This document shows positions 26,594 through 35,400 of a DNA stretch of 64,000 bases, piece by piece. The stretch is from NCBI RefSeq assembly GCF_000982955.1, contig NZ_KQ058845.1:1-64000 (forward strand). The letters run 5' to 3'. The position numbers and the translations under genes are program-made. Below the pieces are notes generated by a model. It ran no database searches. It saw only the letters and a program-made list of their open reading frames with translations, and was not told the DNA's origin. Source of the stretch: Micromonospora sp. HK10. Lineage in GTDB: Bacteria; Actinomycetota; Actinomycetes; Mycobacteriales; Micromonosporaceae. Every line of letters begins with the position of its first letter. The first letter of the stretch is position 1.

Positions 26594-27514
26594 TCAGCTG
26601 TCGAGGCGTCCCTGCAGCCGGCCGTAGACGGCGGGCTGTGGGGCGACGCCGTCCTCGGATACCTGGTGGATGCCGACGATGGCCAGGGAGATCTGCTCGT
26701 CGGTCCAGAGTCGTCCGCGTACGACGTAGCGACTGCCTGCCTCGAACGGCTTCTTGAACAGGGCCGCCACCTTCTCGAAGGTGTGCCCGGCCACCGCCAA
26801 GCCGGCGTCGCCCACCAGGAGGGTGGCGTGGTCCTCCAGCAGGCGTAGCAGCTCGGCGGAGAACACATATTGGTTGGTGTCGGTGTGCTGGAGGCCGAAC
26901 CAGCCCGCGGACTCGACGTTCGCGGGCGTGGCCTCGGTCAGGGCGCCGGGCACCGTGCTCAGCTCCTCGACCGTGGGGTGCGGCGGGTCGAGGGGATGTA
27001 CCCGCAGGTGGGCGGTCTCCGGCAGTGGTTCCCGTACGAGACGGCGGGTGATCGGCCCGAACGGGCGGATCAGCGTGAGCACGAGCCGGCCGTGACCGCA
27101 CGGTGACGGGGTTGGGTCGGCAATGTCGCGATAGCGCTTCGGATCACCGGTCCCGATCGGCGAGCGAAGGTCGTAGCGGCACTCGAAGCCGAGCCGGGCC
27201 GCCGGGTCGCCGAGGCCCGCGCCGGAGAGCTCGCTGTGCCGGATCGCCAAGTCGACGTCCATCGGCGCGCCGACCGCGAGTGGTCCGCCGGTGCGCTCGT
27301 GCTCCGCGTAGGTCAGCACCGAACCGTTGCCGGCGGCGCGCAGGGCGGTCACGTCCACGTTCGCGCCGAACTGGCCGTACAACAAGGGAAAGGTGAGCGC
27401 GGTCGCGGTGCGGGACTTCAGCCGGAAGCCGCGGTCGAGGTCGGCGATGGTGAGGCTCACCCGCTCGCTGTGGCGCAGCTCGTCGGTCTGCTCGGGGGCG
27501 CTGATCTCAGGCAT
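26594..27514 (-). CDS. Unassigned protein, possibly double-hotdog (acyl-thioester binding)
   Basis: 306 residues, last gene of the acyl-ligase operon. Its ATG overlaps the hydrolase stop by eight bases. The sequence alternates strands and helices without signal or membrane segments. The C-terminal half (GWFGLQHTDTNQYVFSAELL, then RYVVRGRLWTDEQISLAIVG) has the look of a hotdog thioesterase/dehydratase, and the N-terminal half (SRTATALTFPLLYGQFGANV) could be a second hotdog. If so it would act on the carrier- or CoA-bound acyl chain. The fold guess is by pattern only and weak. Confidence 0.6.
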   Translation of the reverse strand: MPEISAPEQTDELRHSERVSLTIADLDRGFRLKSRTATALTFPLLYGQFGANVDVTALRAAGNGSVLTYAEHERTGGPLAVGAPMDVDLAIRHSELSGAGLGDPAARLGFECRYDLRSPIGTGDPKRYRDIADPTPSPCGHGRLVLTLIRPFGPITRRLVREPLPETAHLRVHPLDPPHPTVEELSTVPGALTEATPANVESAGWFGLQHTDTNQYVFSAELLRLLEDHATLLVGDAGLAVAGHTFEKVAALFKKPFEAGSRYVVRGRLWTDEQISLAIVGIHQVSEDGVAPQPAVYGRLQGRLDS

Positions 27515-28412
27515 TTTCCTCGCTCCGGACGGTCGGGATGGCGAATGCTCGGGTCAGGACGGCGTCGATTCGGTCGGTGTAGCCCTGCGGGTCGACCAGG
27601 TGGTTGGTGAGGTGCCGCCCGCGGCGGACCCGCCACACCTCGGTCTCCCCACCGCAGTTCTCCTCGAGGAAGCGGATGCTTTCCGCCACGTCGAAGAGGT
27701 TGTCCCGCTCGCCGACGATGTGCAGGACGACGGTGCCGGCCAGCTTGCTGACCGACCGGGTGGCGTGGTTGTAGAGCGGCGTCGCCCGCGTCCACAGTAC
27801 GACGGCGCGCACGACGCACCAGTCGACGGCCGCCCGGACCCGCCGCCATCGTGCTCCCCGCCGTTCCCGGCGCAGCAGCGTGTCGAGCATGTCCTGCCAG
27901 CGCACCAGCGGCGTCGAGTCGAAGATCACCGCGGGGTAGTGGCGGGGGCCGTGTCCGGCGTGCGCGATCACCATGTTGCCGCCGAACGAGCAGCCGAGCA
28001 GGGCGATCCGCGTACGCAGGGAAGGAAGGTCAGCCAGCAGCCGGTCGACGGTGTGCTGTACCACCGCCTCCAGATCGTGGAGTGGATCCCAGAGGCTGCC
28101 CCACAGCCGCCGGGGCGGCGGCCCGCTCTTGCCGCAACCGCGGAAGTCGAACGCCACGACCAGGTAGCCCCGCCGGAAGAGCAGTTCGGCCTGACCGAGC
28201 ACGCGAGACTTGTCGGTGCCGCGGGAATGGCAGAGGATCACCACCCCGCGTGGGCTTTCCGGCCGGAATGCCCAGCCGGCGATGCGGACGAGGTCCACCG
28301 TGACGATCTCGAACGGCGACGCCACCAGCCCGAAGTCGGCCGGCGAAAGGAAGTCGGGTCGCGGCTCGGGACGGGCGAAGCGGAGAAACTGCCGCACCGG
28401 GTACGCGAGCAT
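27507..28412 (-). CDS. Alpha/beta hydrolase
   Basis: 301 residues. The fold is clear: an oxyanion-side stretch ESPRGVVILCHSRGTDKSRV, then GYLVVAFDFRGCGKSG, and the nucleophile elbow LLGCSFGGN with Ser. The acid lies in HIVGERDNLFDVAES and the late His in RRGRHLTNHLV. It could be a thioesterase or esterase releasing or editing the acyl product of this operon. The N-terminal LAYPVRQFLRF may bind membrane. The ATG at 28412 lies three bases after the stop of the oxidoreductase gene. A much longer frame upstream is antisense-type shadow and is rejected. Confidence 0.85.
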   Translation of the reverse strand: MLAYPVRQFLRFARPEPRPDFLSPADFGLVASPFEIVTVDLVRIAGWAFRPESPRGVVILCHSRGTDKSRVLGQAELLFRRGYLVVAFDFRGCGKSGPPPRRLWGSLWDPLHDLEAVVQHTVDRLLADLPSLRTRIALLGCSFGGNMVIAHAGHGPRHYPAVIFDSTPLVRWQDMLDTLLRRERRGARWRRVRAAVDWCVVRAVVLWTRATPLYNHATRSVSKLAGTVVLHIVGERDNLFDVAESIRFLEENCGGETEVWRVRRGRHLTNHLVDPQGYTDRIDAVLTRAFAIPTVRSEENA

Positions 28413-28414
28413 CG

Positions 28415-30703
28415 TCAGGGCTGCCCTCCGCCTACGACCAGGTCCACCCGGGTGTCCTTGAGCAGCGGCTGCCAGGTGTGCGGGTCGATGTTGTCGGAGC
28501 TGGTCAGAAAGTTGGGATGGGTGTCCGCCTTGTCCGGGTGAAAGGTGAGGTAGAGGTGGCCGGCCGGCACGTCCGGGCTCACCTCGGCACGGCACTCGAT
28601 CGCCCCGATCTCGTTGCGGAGGCCGACCCGCGCCCCGCTGGTCACGCCGAGCCGGGCGGCGTCGGCGTCGTTGACGTAGACGCTGTTCTCGTCGGGCCAG
28701 TCGTCGGCGCCGGTCGCGGTGGACGAGTTGAACATGGCCACGTTGTGGCGCTTGGCCTTGTCGCCCATCACGCCCCGCCCGGTGATCAGCACGAAGCCGC
28801 CGCGGTTGCGCTCCTGGAAGGGCAGCAGTCGCTCCGGCGGCGGGACGAAGAACGTGGCCGCGCGGCGTTCGGCGCGGCGCACGGCGGAGGACAGCGGCCC
28901 CTCCCCGGACGGCTGGTAACGCCGCTCGCCGGCCCACTGCACGCCCTCGCCGGCCCGGATCTGATCCAGGGTGATCGGGGCGCCGGTCCCGTCGACGAAC
29001 TCGTTGTAGAACCCGCGGGAGGCCGCCTGTACCTCGTTCCAGACGTATTCGCTGAGCGGTTCACCGAAGTCGTCGGTGGGATAGCTGAACGCCTTGTCGA
29101 GTGCCGCCGGATCGATGTCGCGGTTGCCGTCCGCCACCAGATCGTCGACCTCGGCCACGGTCAGCCGCGCGTCACCGCCGGCGGAGGGCCGCGCGTCCTC
29201 CTCCAGCCGGGCGGCCACCCGGCGCGCCACCTCGCAGACGATCCGCACGTCGCTCCAGGCCTCGAACGCAGGCTCTTCGACCGGCTCCATGAACTGCAGG
29301 CGGCGTTCGCCGTTGAGGAAAATGCCGGCGGTCTCGTGCTTCGTGCGGCAGGGCAGCACGATGTCCGCGTACTCGAGAATCTCCGGGTTGTAATAGGAGT
29401 CGACGTAGACGATGCAGAGATCCATCATCTTCTCCCGCCACCGCCGCAGGTTGGGAAAGTTGCGGGCGGGGTTGGTGCCGAAGACGAAGAGCGTGCGCAG
29501 CCGGTCCGAGGTGGCGAAGGACGCCACCGGCAGCCCCGGCTCCGGGTTGATTCTCCAGGGCGGCAGCTCCCAGATGGCCGCCATCTCGGTTCGGTCGCGC
29601 TCCTCGGCGATCCGCATGCGGAAGGGCAGCAACCGCCCGGAATAGCCCAGGGCCAGCTCGGCGGAGGCGTTCGACTGCCCAGCCATGCGCACGTGGCCGC
29701 GGCCGGGCTCGCCGATGTGCCCGGTGAGCAGGTGCAGGTTGAGGATGGACGCTACGCCCGCGCTGCCCACGGTCTGATTGATGCCCACCGAACTGGTGGT
29801 CACCACGCGGTCACGGCGCCAAAGCTCGGCGGCACGCACGATGCGCTCGCGCATCTCGACCACCGGCATGCCGGTCGGCGTCAACCGCGGCACGGCCTCG
29901 TCCAGCCCGAACGGGCCGGTGCCGATGAACCTCAGGAACTCGTCCGCCAGGGCGGGGTCGGCATGGCGGGCGACGTACCCGCGATCCCATGCGCGGTGGT
30001 CCACCAGGTAACGCGCGATGACGCAGTTGAGCAGCACGTCGCCGCCGCTGCGTACCGGCAGGTGGATGTTCTCTGGATTGTCCCGTAGCAGCTGCTCGAC
30101 GGTGTCGGTGCGGCGCGGGTCGACCACCACCTTGACGGCGGCGCGATTCTGGCGCACGTAACGCTGGAACACGGTCGGATGGTTGATCGCCGGGTTGTGG
30201 CCGTAGAAGAAGATCGCCTCGGCGTGCCGGTAGTCGTCGTAGCTGGAGAACGGGCCCTCGTTGCCGAAGACCAGCTCGTGACCGCCGGCGTTGTTCGCCA
30301 GACACTGCTCGGCGTTCGAGCAGATGTTGTTGGTACCCAGGTGGCCCTGGAAGAACTTCTTGGCCACCCACAGCGACTCGAGCGTCATCTGGCCGACGCC
30401 GTAGAACCCGAGCGAATCCCGTCCGAACTCCTGCCGGTCGGCCAGGATGGTGTCGGCGGCCATGTCGATGGCGTAATCCCAGGAGACCCTCTCCCAGCCG
30501 TACGGTGAACGCAGCATCGGACTGGTGAAGCGGGCCACCTCGCGAGGATCGGAGCCGAGGTGCTTCTGGAAGTAGTGCGCGCCTTTGACGCATACGCCCA
30601 TCGAGCCGGTGCCGCGGACCTTGTCGTTCGGCGTGATCGTGACCTGATCGACCACCCCGCAGAACGTGCACAGCGTCTGGCGTGGGCTGTGCTGCTCAAC
30701 CAC
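28415..30703 (-). CDS. Molybdopterin-dependent oxidoreductase
   Basis: 762 residues, DMSO-reductase superfamily. The N-terminal 4Fe-4S binding stretch has CTFCGVVDQ and a third Cys in GVCVKG. The probable Mo-coordinating Cys is in SNAEQCLANN. Further signatures are FYGHNPAINHPTVFQRYV, VVVDPRRTDTVEQLL, NLHLLTGHIGEPGRGHVRMA, and a C-terminal molybdopterin dinucleotide domain (VYVNDADAARLGVTSGARV). No Tat signal, so it is cytoplasmic. It is related to formate dehydrogenase and nitrate reductase catalytic subunits. The redox substrate here is unknown; the operon suggests an acyl-derived one. The GTG start at 30703 has GGAGGTG upstream and overlaps the SDR gene by eight bases. Confidence 0.9.
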   Translation of the reverse strand: MVEQHSPRQTLCTFCGVVDQVTITPNDKVRGTGSMGVCVKGAHYFQKHLGSDPREVARFTSPMLRSPYGWERVSWDYAIDMAADTILADRQEFGRDSLGFYGVGQMTLESLWVAKKFFQGHLGTNNICSNAEQCLANNAGGHELVFGNEGPFSSYDDYRHAEAIFFYGHNPAINHPTVFQRYVRQNRAAVKVVVDPRRTDTVEQLLRDNPENIHLPVRSGGDVLLNCVIARYLVDHRAWDRGYVARHADPALADEFLRFIGTGPFGLDEAVPRLTPTGMPVVEMRERIVRAAELWRRDRVVTTSSVGINQTVGSAGVASILNLHLLTGHIGEPGRGHVRMAGQSNASAELALGYSGRLLPFRMRIAEERDRTEMAAIWELPPWRINPEPGLPVASFATSDRLRTLFVFGTNPARNFPNLRRWREKMMDLCIVYVDSYYNPEILEYADIVLPCRTKHETAGIFLNGERRLQFMEPVEEPAFEAWSDVRIVCEVARRVAARLEEDARPSAGGDARLTVAEVDDLVADGNRDIDPAALDKAFSYPTDDFGEPLSEYVWNEVQAASRGFYNEFVDGTGAPITLDQIRAGEGVQWAGERRYQPSGEGPLSSAVRRAERRAATFFVPPPERLLPFQERNRGGFVLITGRGVMGDKAKRHNVAMFNSSTATGADDWPDENSVYVNDADAARLGVTSGARVGLRNEIGAIECRAEVSPDVPAGHLYLTFHPDKADTHPNFLTSSDNIDPHTWQPLLKDTRVDLVVGGGQP

Positions 30704-31439
30704 GGTGCACCTCCACCAGGTCGCGGGCGAGCGCGGCGGCGCCGAGCGACAGGCCGCCGTCGACCACGAACTCCTGTCCGGTGATGTAGGCAGCACCCGG
30801 CGACACGAGGAACGCCGCCATGGCGGCGACGTCGCCGGGATCGGCGAGCCGGCCGAGCGGCACGTGCCGGGCCACGGTCTCCTTCCACCGCTCGTCTCGC
30901 GTGGCGGTCGGCCCCGAGTCGACGAAGCCCGGCAGGATGGTGTTGCAGGTGATGCCGTACGGCGCCAGCTCAGCGGCGACGCTGCGCCCGTAGGCGGAGA
31001 GCGCGGCCTTCGCGGCGGAGTAGCCCGACAGGCCGGGCATGCCCATGCGCGACACCGCCGAGCCGATCGTCACGATCGTGCCGCCGCCGGCCTTCATGAG
31101 CCGGAAGGCGGCAGCCCGGCACAGGTTGGCCACGCCACCGAGGTTGATCTCGACCGAGCGGCGCAGGGCGGCATCGTCGCTGCGCAGCACGGGGCCTTCG
31201 GTCACCTCGCCGAAGCAGGTGACCAGGGCGCGGAACGGCCCGGCCGTACGCCACACCGCGCCCACGAAGTCCCGGCACGATGCCGGGTCGAGCACGTCGA
31301 CCTGAAAGGGCCGAGCCGGCAGGTCGTCGAGCGCCTCCTTGGTGCCATGCCAGCCGACCACCACCTCGTGGCCCTCGGCGGCCAGGGTTCGCACGACGGC
31401 CCGGCCGATCCCGCCCGGGCCGACGACGACCACCCTCAT
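30696..31439 (-). CDS. Short-chain dehydrogenase/reductase (FabG-like)
   Basis: 247 residues, classical SDR. The nucleotide motif is VVGPGGIGRAV (Gly-rich, two residues shorter than usual). The Asn of INLGGVANL, the catalytic Ser in TIGSAVSRMG and Tyr/Lys in YSAAKAALS are present, and the C-terminus has YITGQEFVVDGG. It most resembles 3-oxoacyl-ACP reductases. It would reduce a carrier-bound keto group, consistent with the ACP and acyl ligase in the operon. The ATG overlaps the radical SAM stop as ATGA. Confidence 0.92.
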   Translation of the reverse strand: MRVVVVGPGGIGRAVVRTLAAEGHEVVVGWHGTKEALDDLPARPFQVDVLDPASCRDFVGAVWRTAGPFRALVTCFGEVTEGPVLRSDDAALRRSVEINLGGVANLCRAAAFRLMKAGGGTIVTIGSAVSRMGMPGLSGYSAAKAALSAYGRSVAAELAPYGITCNTILPGFVDSGPTATRDERWKETVARHVPLGRLADPGDVAAMAAFLVSPGAAYITGQEFVVDGGLSLGAAALARDLVEVHRG

Positions 31440-32797
31440 ACCATGCTCCGGCCGGTCGTCGCGAGCGCCTGCTCCCGCTCGACCTTCTTGCGTACGAGGT
31501 TCTTGTAGATGCCCTTGAAATGCCGGGTCTTCTTGAGCGAGAATTCGCGGTTGTAGAAGTCGCGGTAGACGCTGAGCGTGCCGGTCTCCAGCTCGGCCGG
31601 AGTCATGTTCTTCGGCTCGTAGACGCAGTCGAAGACGGTGTAGTACGACCAGGGCTTCGAGAGATCGATTCGGTTTTCCCGCTCCATGTCGTCGCGCAGT
31701 GGCGTGCCGGGGAACGGCGTCACGCATGAGCATTGGATGCCGGCCAGATAGTTGTCCTTGACGAATTGAGACGTCGCCTCGAAGGAATCCTTGGTGTCGG
31801 TGTCCAGGCCCAGCGTGAACGCGCCGTAGACGCCGACGCCGTGATCCTGGATCGTCTTCGTCGCCTCGACGTACGTCTTCAGCGCGCGGTATTTCCAGTT
31901 ACGTTCGTCGATGTTGTGCAGGCTGTCGGTGGAGACGCTCTCGAAGCCGATGAGCATCGTCATGCAGCCGCTCTCGTGCATCAGATCGAGAATGTCGGGG
32001 TCCTTGTAGAACGAGACGTCGGACTGGCCGCTCCACTTGATGCCCAGCGGGATGAGGCGCTTGAGAAGTTCCCGGGTGCGCTGCCGGTCCACGACGAAGT
32101 TGTCGTCGGAGAACAGGATGTACGGGCTGTCCCAGCGGTCCCGCACCATCTCGATCTCCCGGACCACCTGGTCGAGGTCCTTGTAGCCGAGCTTGTCGCG
32201 GTAGCGGATCGTGGCCGCACAGAACCGGCAGGTGTGCGGGCAGCCGCGCGACGTCTCGATCCAGATGCTCGGGTAGTAGCGCTGCTGCGCCAGCTCGTAG
32301 CGCGGCCGGGGTGCGCGGGTCAGGTCGGCGCGGGCCGTCTGCCGGTACATGGGCTGGAGCTCGCCCTCTTCGAAGTCGCGCAGGACCTGCGGCCACAGCG
32401 CCTCCGCCTCGCCCACGCAGACCGCGTCGACGTACCGGGCGACCTCCTGCGGGAGCAGGTTGGCGTGCAGGCCGCCGGCCACCACGGGCACGTCCCGGGC
32501 GCGGAACTCGGTGGCGATCGCGTACATCCGGTCGGCCTGCGCGGTCATCCCGGTGAGGGCGACCAGGTCCGCCTCCTCGTCGAAGTCGACCGGCTCGATG
32601 TTCTCGTCGACGTAGTGCACCTCCCACTCGGGCGGGGTGAGCGAGCCGACGATCATGAGGCCGGTGGCGAAGCCGGTCCAGGTGTAGTCGAAGAACTGGA
32701 ACTCGCGGGACTCCCGCTTGAAACGCTGGTGCTCGGGGTTACGCCCGAAGAACGTCGCCTGCGGCGCGATCAGGAGCAGCTTGCGTCGTCGTGCCAT
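31436..32797 (-). CDS. B12-binding-type radical SAM enzyme
   Basis: 453 residues. An N-terminal Rossmann-like B12-binding domain (KLLLIAPQATFFGRN, DLVALTGMTAQADRMY, VVAGGLHANLLP) lacks the DxHxxG motif, as many BchE-type members do. The radical SAM core follows with the iron-sulphur Cys triad ETSRGCPHTCRFCAATIRYR, then FSDDNFVVD and GFESVS. Such enzymes often methylate or cyclise unactivated carbons. In this operon a carrier-bound acyl chain is the likely substrate. The start region overlaps the end of the ACP gene by 59 bases, an unusually long overlap; a later start would remove conserved strand 1. Confidence 0.92.
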   Translation of the reverse strand: MARRRKLLLIAPQATFFGRNPEHQRFKRESREFQFFDYTWTGFATGLMIVGSLTPPEWEVHYVDENIEPVDFDEEADLVALTGMTAQADRMYAIATEFRARDVPVVAGGLHANLLPQEVARYVDAVCVGEAEALWPQVLRDFEEGELQPMYRQTARADLTRAPRPRYELAQQRYYPSIWIETSRGCPHTCRFCAATIRYRDKLGYKDLDQVVREIEMVRDRWDSPYILFSDDNFVVDRQRTRELLKRLIPLGIKWSGQSDVSFYKDPDILDLMHESGCMTMLIGFESVSTDSLHNIDERNWKYRALKTYVEATKTIQDHGVGVYGAFTLGLDTDTKDSFEATSQFVKDNYLAGIQCSCVTPFPGTPLRDDMERENRIDLSKPWSYYTVFDCVYEPKNMTPAELETGTLSVYRDFYNREFSLKKTRHFKGIYKNLVRKKVEREQALATTGRSMV

Positions 32798-33053
32798 CGT
32801 TGTCGCCCTTCTCGTCCTCGGCCAGTTGTTGTTCACAGGCGGTCACGAACTCGCCGACGGTGGCGATGCCGAACAGTGCTTCCTCGTCGATCTCGATGCC
32901 GAGCTCCAGCTCGGTGCGCGCCACCACCTCGAGCAGCACGATGGAGTCCACGTTGGCCAGGCCGGTCACCGGATTCTCCGGTTTGATGTCGGCCTCCGGG
33001 ATCTTCGCGACCGTGGCGATGACTCGCCGTACCCGATGGAAGACGTCAGTCAT
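32739..33053 (-). CDS. Acyl carrier protein
   Basis: 104 residues. The four-helix ACP pattern is clear, with the phosphopantetheine Ser in NVDSIVLLEVV (family DSL motif read as DSI). An N-terminal helix (FHRVRRVIATVAKIPEADIK) and an acidic helix (DEEALFGIATVGEFV) are also visible. A polar tail of about 25 residues at the C-terminus is encoded over the start of the radical SAM gene. It presumably receives the acyl chain activated by the neighbouring acyl-AMP ligase. Confidence 0.92.
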   Translation of the reverse strand: MTDVFHRVRRVIATVAKIPEADIKPENPVTGLANVDSIVLLEVVARTELELGIEIDEEALFGIATVGEFVTACEQQLAEDEKGDNDGTTTQAAPDRAAGDVLRA

Positions 33054-33393
33054 GGTCCTTCTCCTCCTTGCGCGTCGTCAGCGGGAGCGGCACCGGCTGC
33101 GACGTACGCGTCGGCGGTCGCTGCGCCGCGGACGGACGCAGCTGGAACGACCGTCCGGCCGAGGCCCGGAAGCCGCCGACCCCACCCGGCAGCGGGAGGT
33201 AGTCGGGTTCCGGGATGTCCAACTCCATCCCGGGTCGCAGCCGGGCCGGATTGAAATCCGGTAGGTCCCGGTTGTGCGCCACCAGCTCCACGTAGCGCCG
33301 CGCGTCGCCGTACGCGACGAACGCGATCTCGGTGATGGTGTCGCCCTGCTGAACCACGTATGGCTGACCGATGACGGGACCCGGTCGGGTCAT
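33046..33393 (-). CDS. LysM domain protein without export signal
   Basis: 115 residues. Residues 10-65 form one LysM motif (YVVQQGDTITEIAFVAYGDA, then FNPARLRPGMELDIPEP). A basic Pro/Arg-rich tail follows (RPPTRTSQPVPLPLTTRKEE). There is no signal peptide or membrane helix, so it is predicted to stay in the cytoplasm. LysM usually binds peptidoglycan or chitin outside the cell; similar stand-alone domains occur in phage-tail-like particles. Overlap with the ACP start and the ligase stop places it firmly in the operon. Its job there is unknown. Confidence 0.85.
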   Translation of the reverse strand: MTRPGPVIGQPYVVQQGDTITEIAFVAYGDARRYVELVAHNRDLPDFNPARLRPGMELDIPEPDYLPLPGGVGGFRASAGRSFQLRPSAAQRPPTRTSQPVPLPLTTRKEEKDHD

Positions 33394-35069
33394 GAATCCC
33401 TCCCTGGTGGGGTGGCGGCGGGTGCCACGACGGCCAACCGGCCCTCGCGCAGCAGCTGGGCGGCGTGCCTCCGGCGGGCTTTGCCGGAGCTGGTACGGGG
33501 AAGCGCGCCGCGGCGGACCACGGTGACGTCGTCCACCGGGATGCGCAGGCCGCTGCGGACTGCCGTCGCGATCGCCTCGGTGAGGCCGGCGGCCGGCGGA
33601 TAGCGCACCGCCTCGACGAGGACGTGGACGGCCTCCGTGTCGTCCCGGCTGGTGCCGAACGCGATCACCCCGCCCGGCCGCACGCCGTCCACCCGCTCGG
33701 CGAGCAGCTCGATGTCGTGTGGCTGATAGTTGCGGCCATTGATGATCACGACGTCCTTGATCCGTCCTGTCACGTAGAGCTCGCCCTCGTGCAGGAAGCC
33801 GGTGTCGCCGGTGTGCATCCAGCCGTCGTGCCAGGTTCGGGCGGTGGCCGCCCGGTCGCCGAAGTAGCCGTCGGCGAGGTAGGGACACCGGACGGCGATC
33901 TCGCCCTCGTGCCCGTCGGGCAGTCCGGCGCCGTTCTTTCCGACGATCCGCACCTGTACGCCGGGCAGCGGGGGGCCGGAGGAGACGAGCTCCATGGTCG
34001 ATCCCTCGACCGCCCGGTGCTCGGTGGCGAACCGGTCGGCGTCCAGCCTGAGGGTGCGCATGCCCTCGCCCGGCCGGGTCGCGCACACGGCGAGGGTGCA
34101 CTCGGCCAGGCCGTACGACGGCACCAGCTGGGCGGCGCGAAAGCCGGCCGGGGCGTACGCCTCGGCGAACGCGCGCAGCGTCTGGGCCCGAATCGGCTCG
34201 GCGCCGCAGCCCGCGATCCGCCAGGACGACAGGTCGAGGCCCTCCGGTGGCTCGGCCGCGGCCCGCCGGGCGAGCAGCCCGAACGCGAAGTTCGGCGCGA
34301 AGACGATGGTGCCGCGTACCCGGGAGATCAGCCGCAGGAAGCCGATCGGGTCACGGACGAAGCGCTGCGGCGTGACGTACCAGACCGGGGTCTGCGTCTG
34401 CACCGCGGCGAACACCTTACCGATCAGGCCCATGTCGTGGAAGAGCGGCAGCCAGCTCACGCCGCGGTCCACCGTGCCGTCGATGCCGAGACCGGCGGCC
34501 AGCGCCCGGCCGTGCCCGACGAGCGCCCGGTGGCTGACCACGACGCCCTTGGGCGCGCCGGTGCTCCCGCTGGTGAACTGGATCAACGCCGGGTCTGCCG
34601 GGTCCACCTCGCCGACCGCGCCGACCGGCGCAGCTGTCAGGCCGGCGAAGTCGATGACCGGACAGTCCACGTCGGACTCGCCGACCACCCGGCGCGCCGC
34701 GGCGCCGAGCAGCGCCAGCCGCGCGCCCGCGGCCCGGCATACGCGTCCCAGGCCGGTCCCGTAGGTCTCCTGCTGGGACAGCACGAACGGCGGCAGGTAG
34801 GGCACAGCCACGATGCCGGCCCTCAACAGAGCGAGAATGGCCGGCACGAATTCGGCCGGGTCGTCGAGCACCAGGATCACCCGGTCGCCGTGCCGCAGCC
34901 CGAGACCGGCGCAGCGAGCGGCCAGCTCGGCCGTGCGCGCGGCGAGTTGGGTGAACGGCACGTACTGTTCGCCGGTCGTGCCGACGAACGTGAGGCCACG
35001 GTCGTCCGCGTCCAGGCCCGCCAGCACCTCGGAAAATGTGCGCGCGCCCGTATAAGGGTGATGGACCAC
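33390..35069 (-). CDS. Fatty acyl-AMP ligase
   Basis: 559 residues, adenylate-forming family. Motifs are the A3 loop IQFTSGSTGAPKGVVVSH, SWLPLFHDMGLIG (diagnostic of fatty acyl-AMP ligases), FAPNFAFGL, PSYGLAECTLAV, and the C-terminal GRIKDVVIINGRNYQPHDIE with PRTSSGKARRR. It activates a fatty acid as acyl-AMP and loads it on the ACP two genes downstream. It is the first gene of the eight-gene - strand operon; its GTG at 35069 follows a GGGGGA site. The promoter should lie in the divergent region shared with leuA. Confidence 0.94.
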   Translation of the reverse strand: MVHHPYTGARTFSEVLAGLDADDRGLTFVGTTGEQYVPFTQLAARTAELAARCAGLGLRHGDRVILVLDDPAEFVPAILALLRAGIVAVPYLPPFVLSQQETYGTGLGRVCRAAGARLALLGAAARRVVGESDVDCPVIDFAGLTAAPVGAVGEVDPADPALIQFTSGSTGAPKGVVVSHRALVGHGRALAAGLGIDGTVDRGVSWLPLFHDMGLIGKVFAAVQTQTPVWYVTPQRFVRDPIGFLRLISRVRGTIVFAPNFAFGLLARRAAAEPPEGLDLSSWRIAGCGAEPIRAQTLRAFAEAYAPAGFRAAQLVPSYGLAECTLAVCATRPGEGMRTLRLDADRFATEHRAVEGSTMELVSSGPPLPGVQVRIVGKNGAGLPDGHEGEIAVRCPYLADGYFGDRAATARTWHDGWMHTGDTGFLHEGELYVTGRIKDVVIINGRNYQPHDIELLAERVDGVRPGGVIAFGTSRDDTEAVHVLVEAVRYPPAAGLTEAIATAVRSGLRIPVDDVTVVRRGALPRTSSGKARRRHAAQLLREGRLAVVAPAATPPGRDS

Positions 35070-35355
35070 GATTCCCCCGTCTTGGATCGTGTTCCGTGGC
35101 CCGCCCGATGTATGGCCACGAATGTCAGGAACGAGCCCTGAACCCGATCGCCAACCTATCCACTGTCAACAATGCTGTCATCGGTGGTCTCACGATGTGG
35201 CTTTGTGATCATCATTCACCTATTTGGCGATGACCGATTCGCGCTGCGCCTCGCCGGAATGAGCTGCGCGTTTACCCGAAGGCGCCCCAATGCACCCGCC
35301 CGGGTAACCGGAATGTCTGTCCGGGACTTCCCGGATTGGGTACAGTCGGCGGGTC
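35070..35355. other. Divergent intergenic region between the acyl ligase and leuA leader
   Basis: No gene supported in these 286 bp. It must hold the promoters of the - strand acyl-ligase operon and of the leuA transcript. The stretch is relatively AT-rich around 35155-35230, but I could not fix -35/-10 boxes. Confidence 0.5.
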
Positions 35356-35400
35356 ATGACATGGCGGTTTCTTCTCCTTGGGTGCCGCAGCGGAGCCTGA
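35356..35400 (+). CDS. leuA leader peptide
   Basis: ATG at 35356 opens 14 codons reading MTWRFLLLGCRSGA, with three consecutive Leu codons (CTT CTC CTT). It lies about 100 bases before leuA and runs into an attenuator-type hairpin. This is the standard design of leucine-responsive attenuation known in actinobacterial leuA genes: stalling at the Leu codons would change the downstream fold. Confidence 0.8.
   Translation: MTWRFLLLGCRSGA

Noticed and set aside
28413..28937. Extension of the alpha/beta hydrolase into the oxidoreductase gene
   Set aside because: Out-of-frame shadow of the molybdopterin gene; the ATG at 28412 begins the recognisable protein.
33046..34101. 351-codon - strand frame containing the LysM protein at its end
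   Set aside because: The upstream two thirds are a shadow of the acyl-AMP ligase; only the last 115 codons from the ATG at 33393 make a sensible protein.
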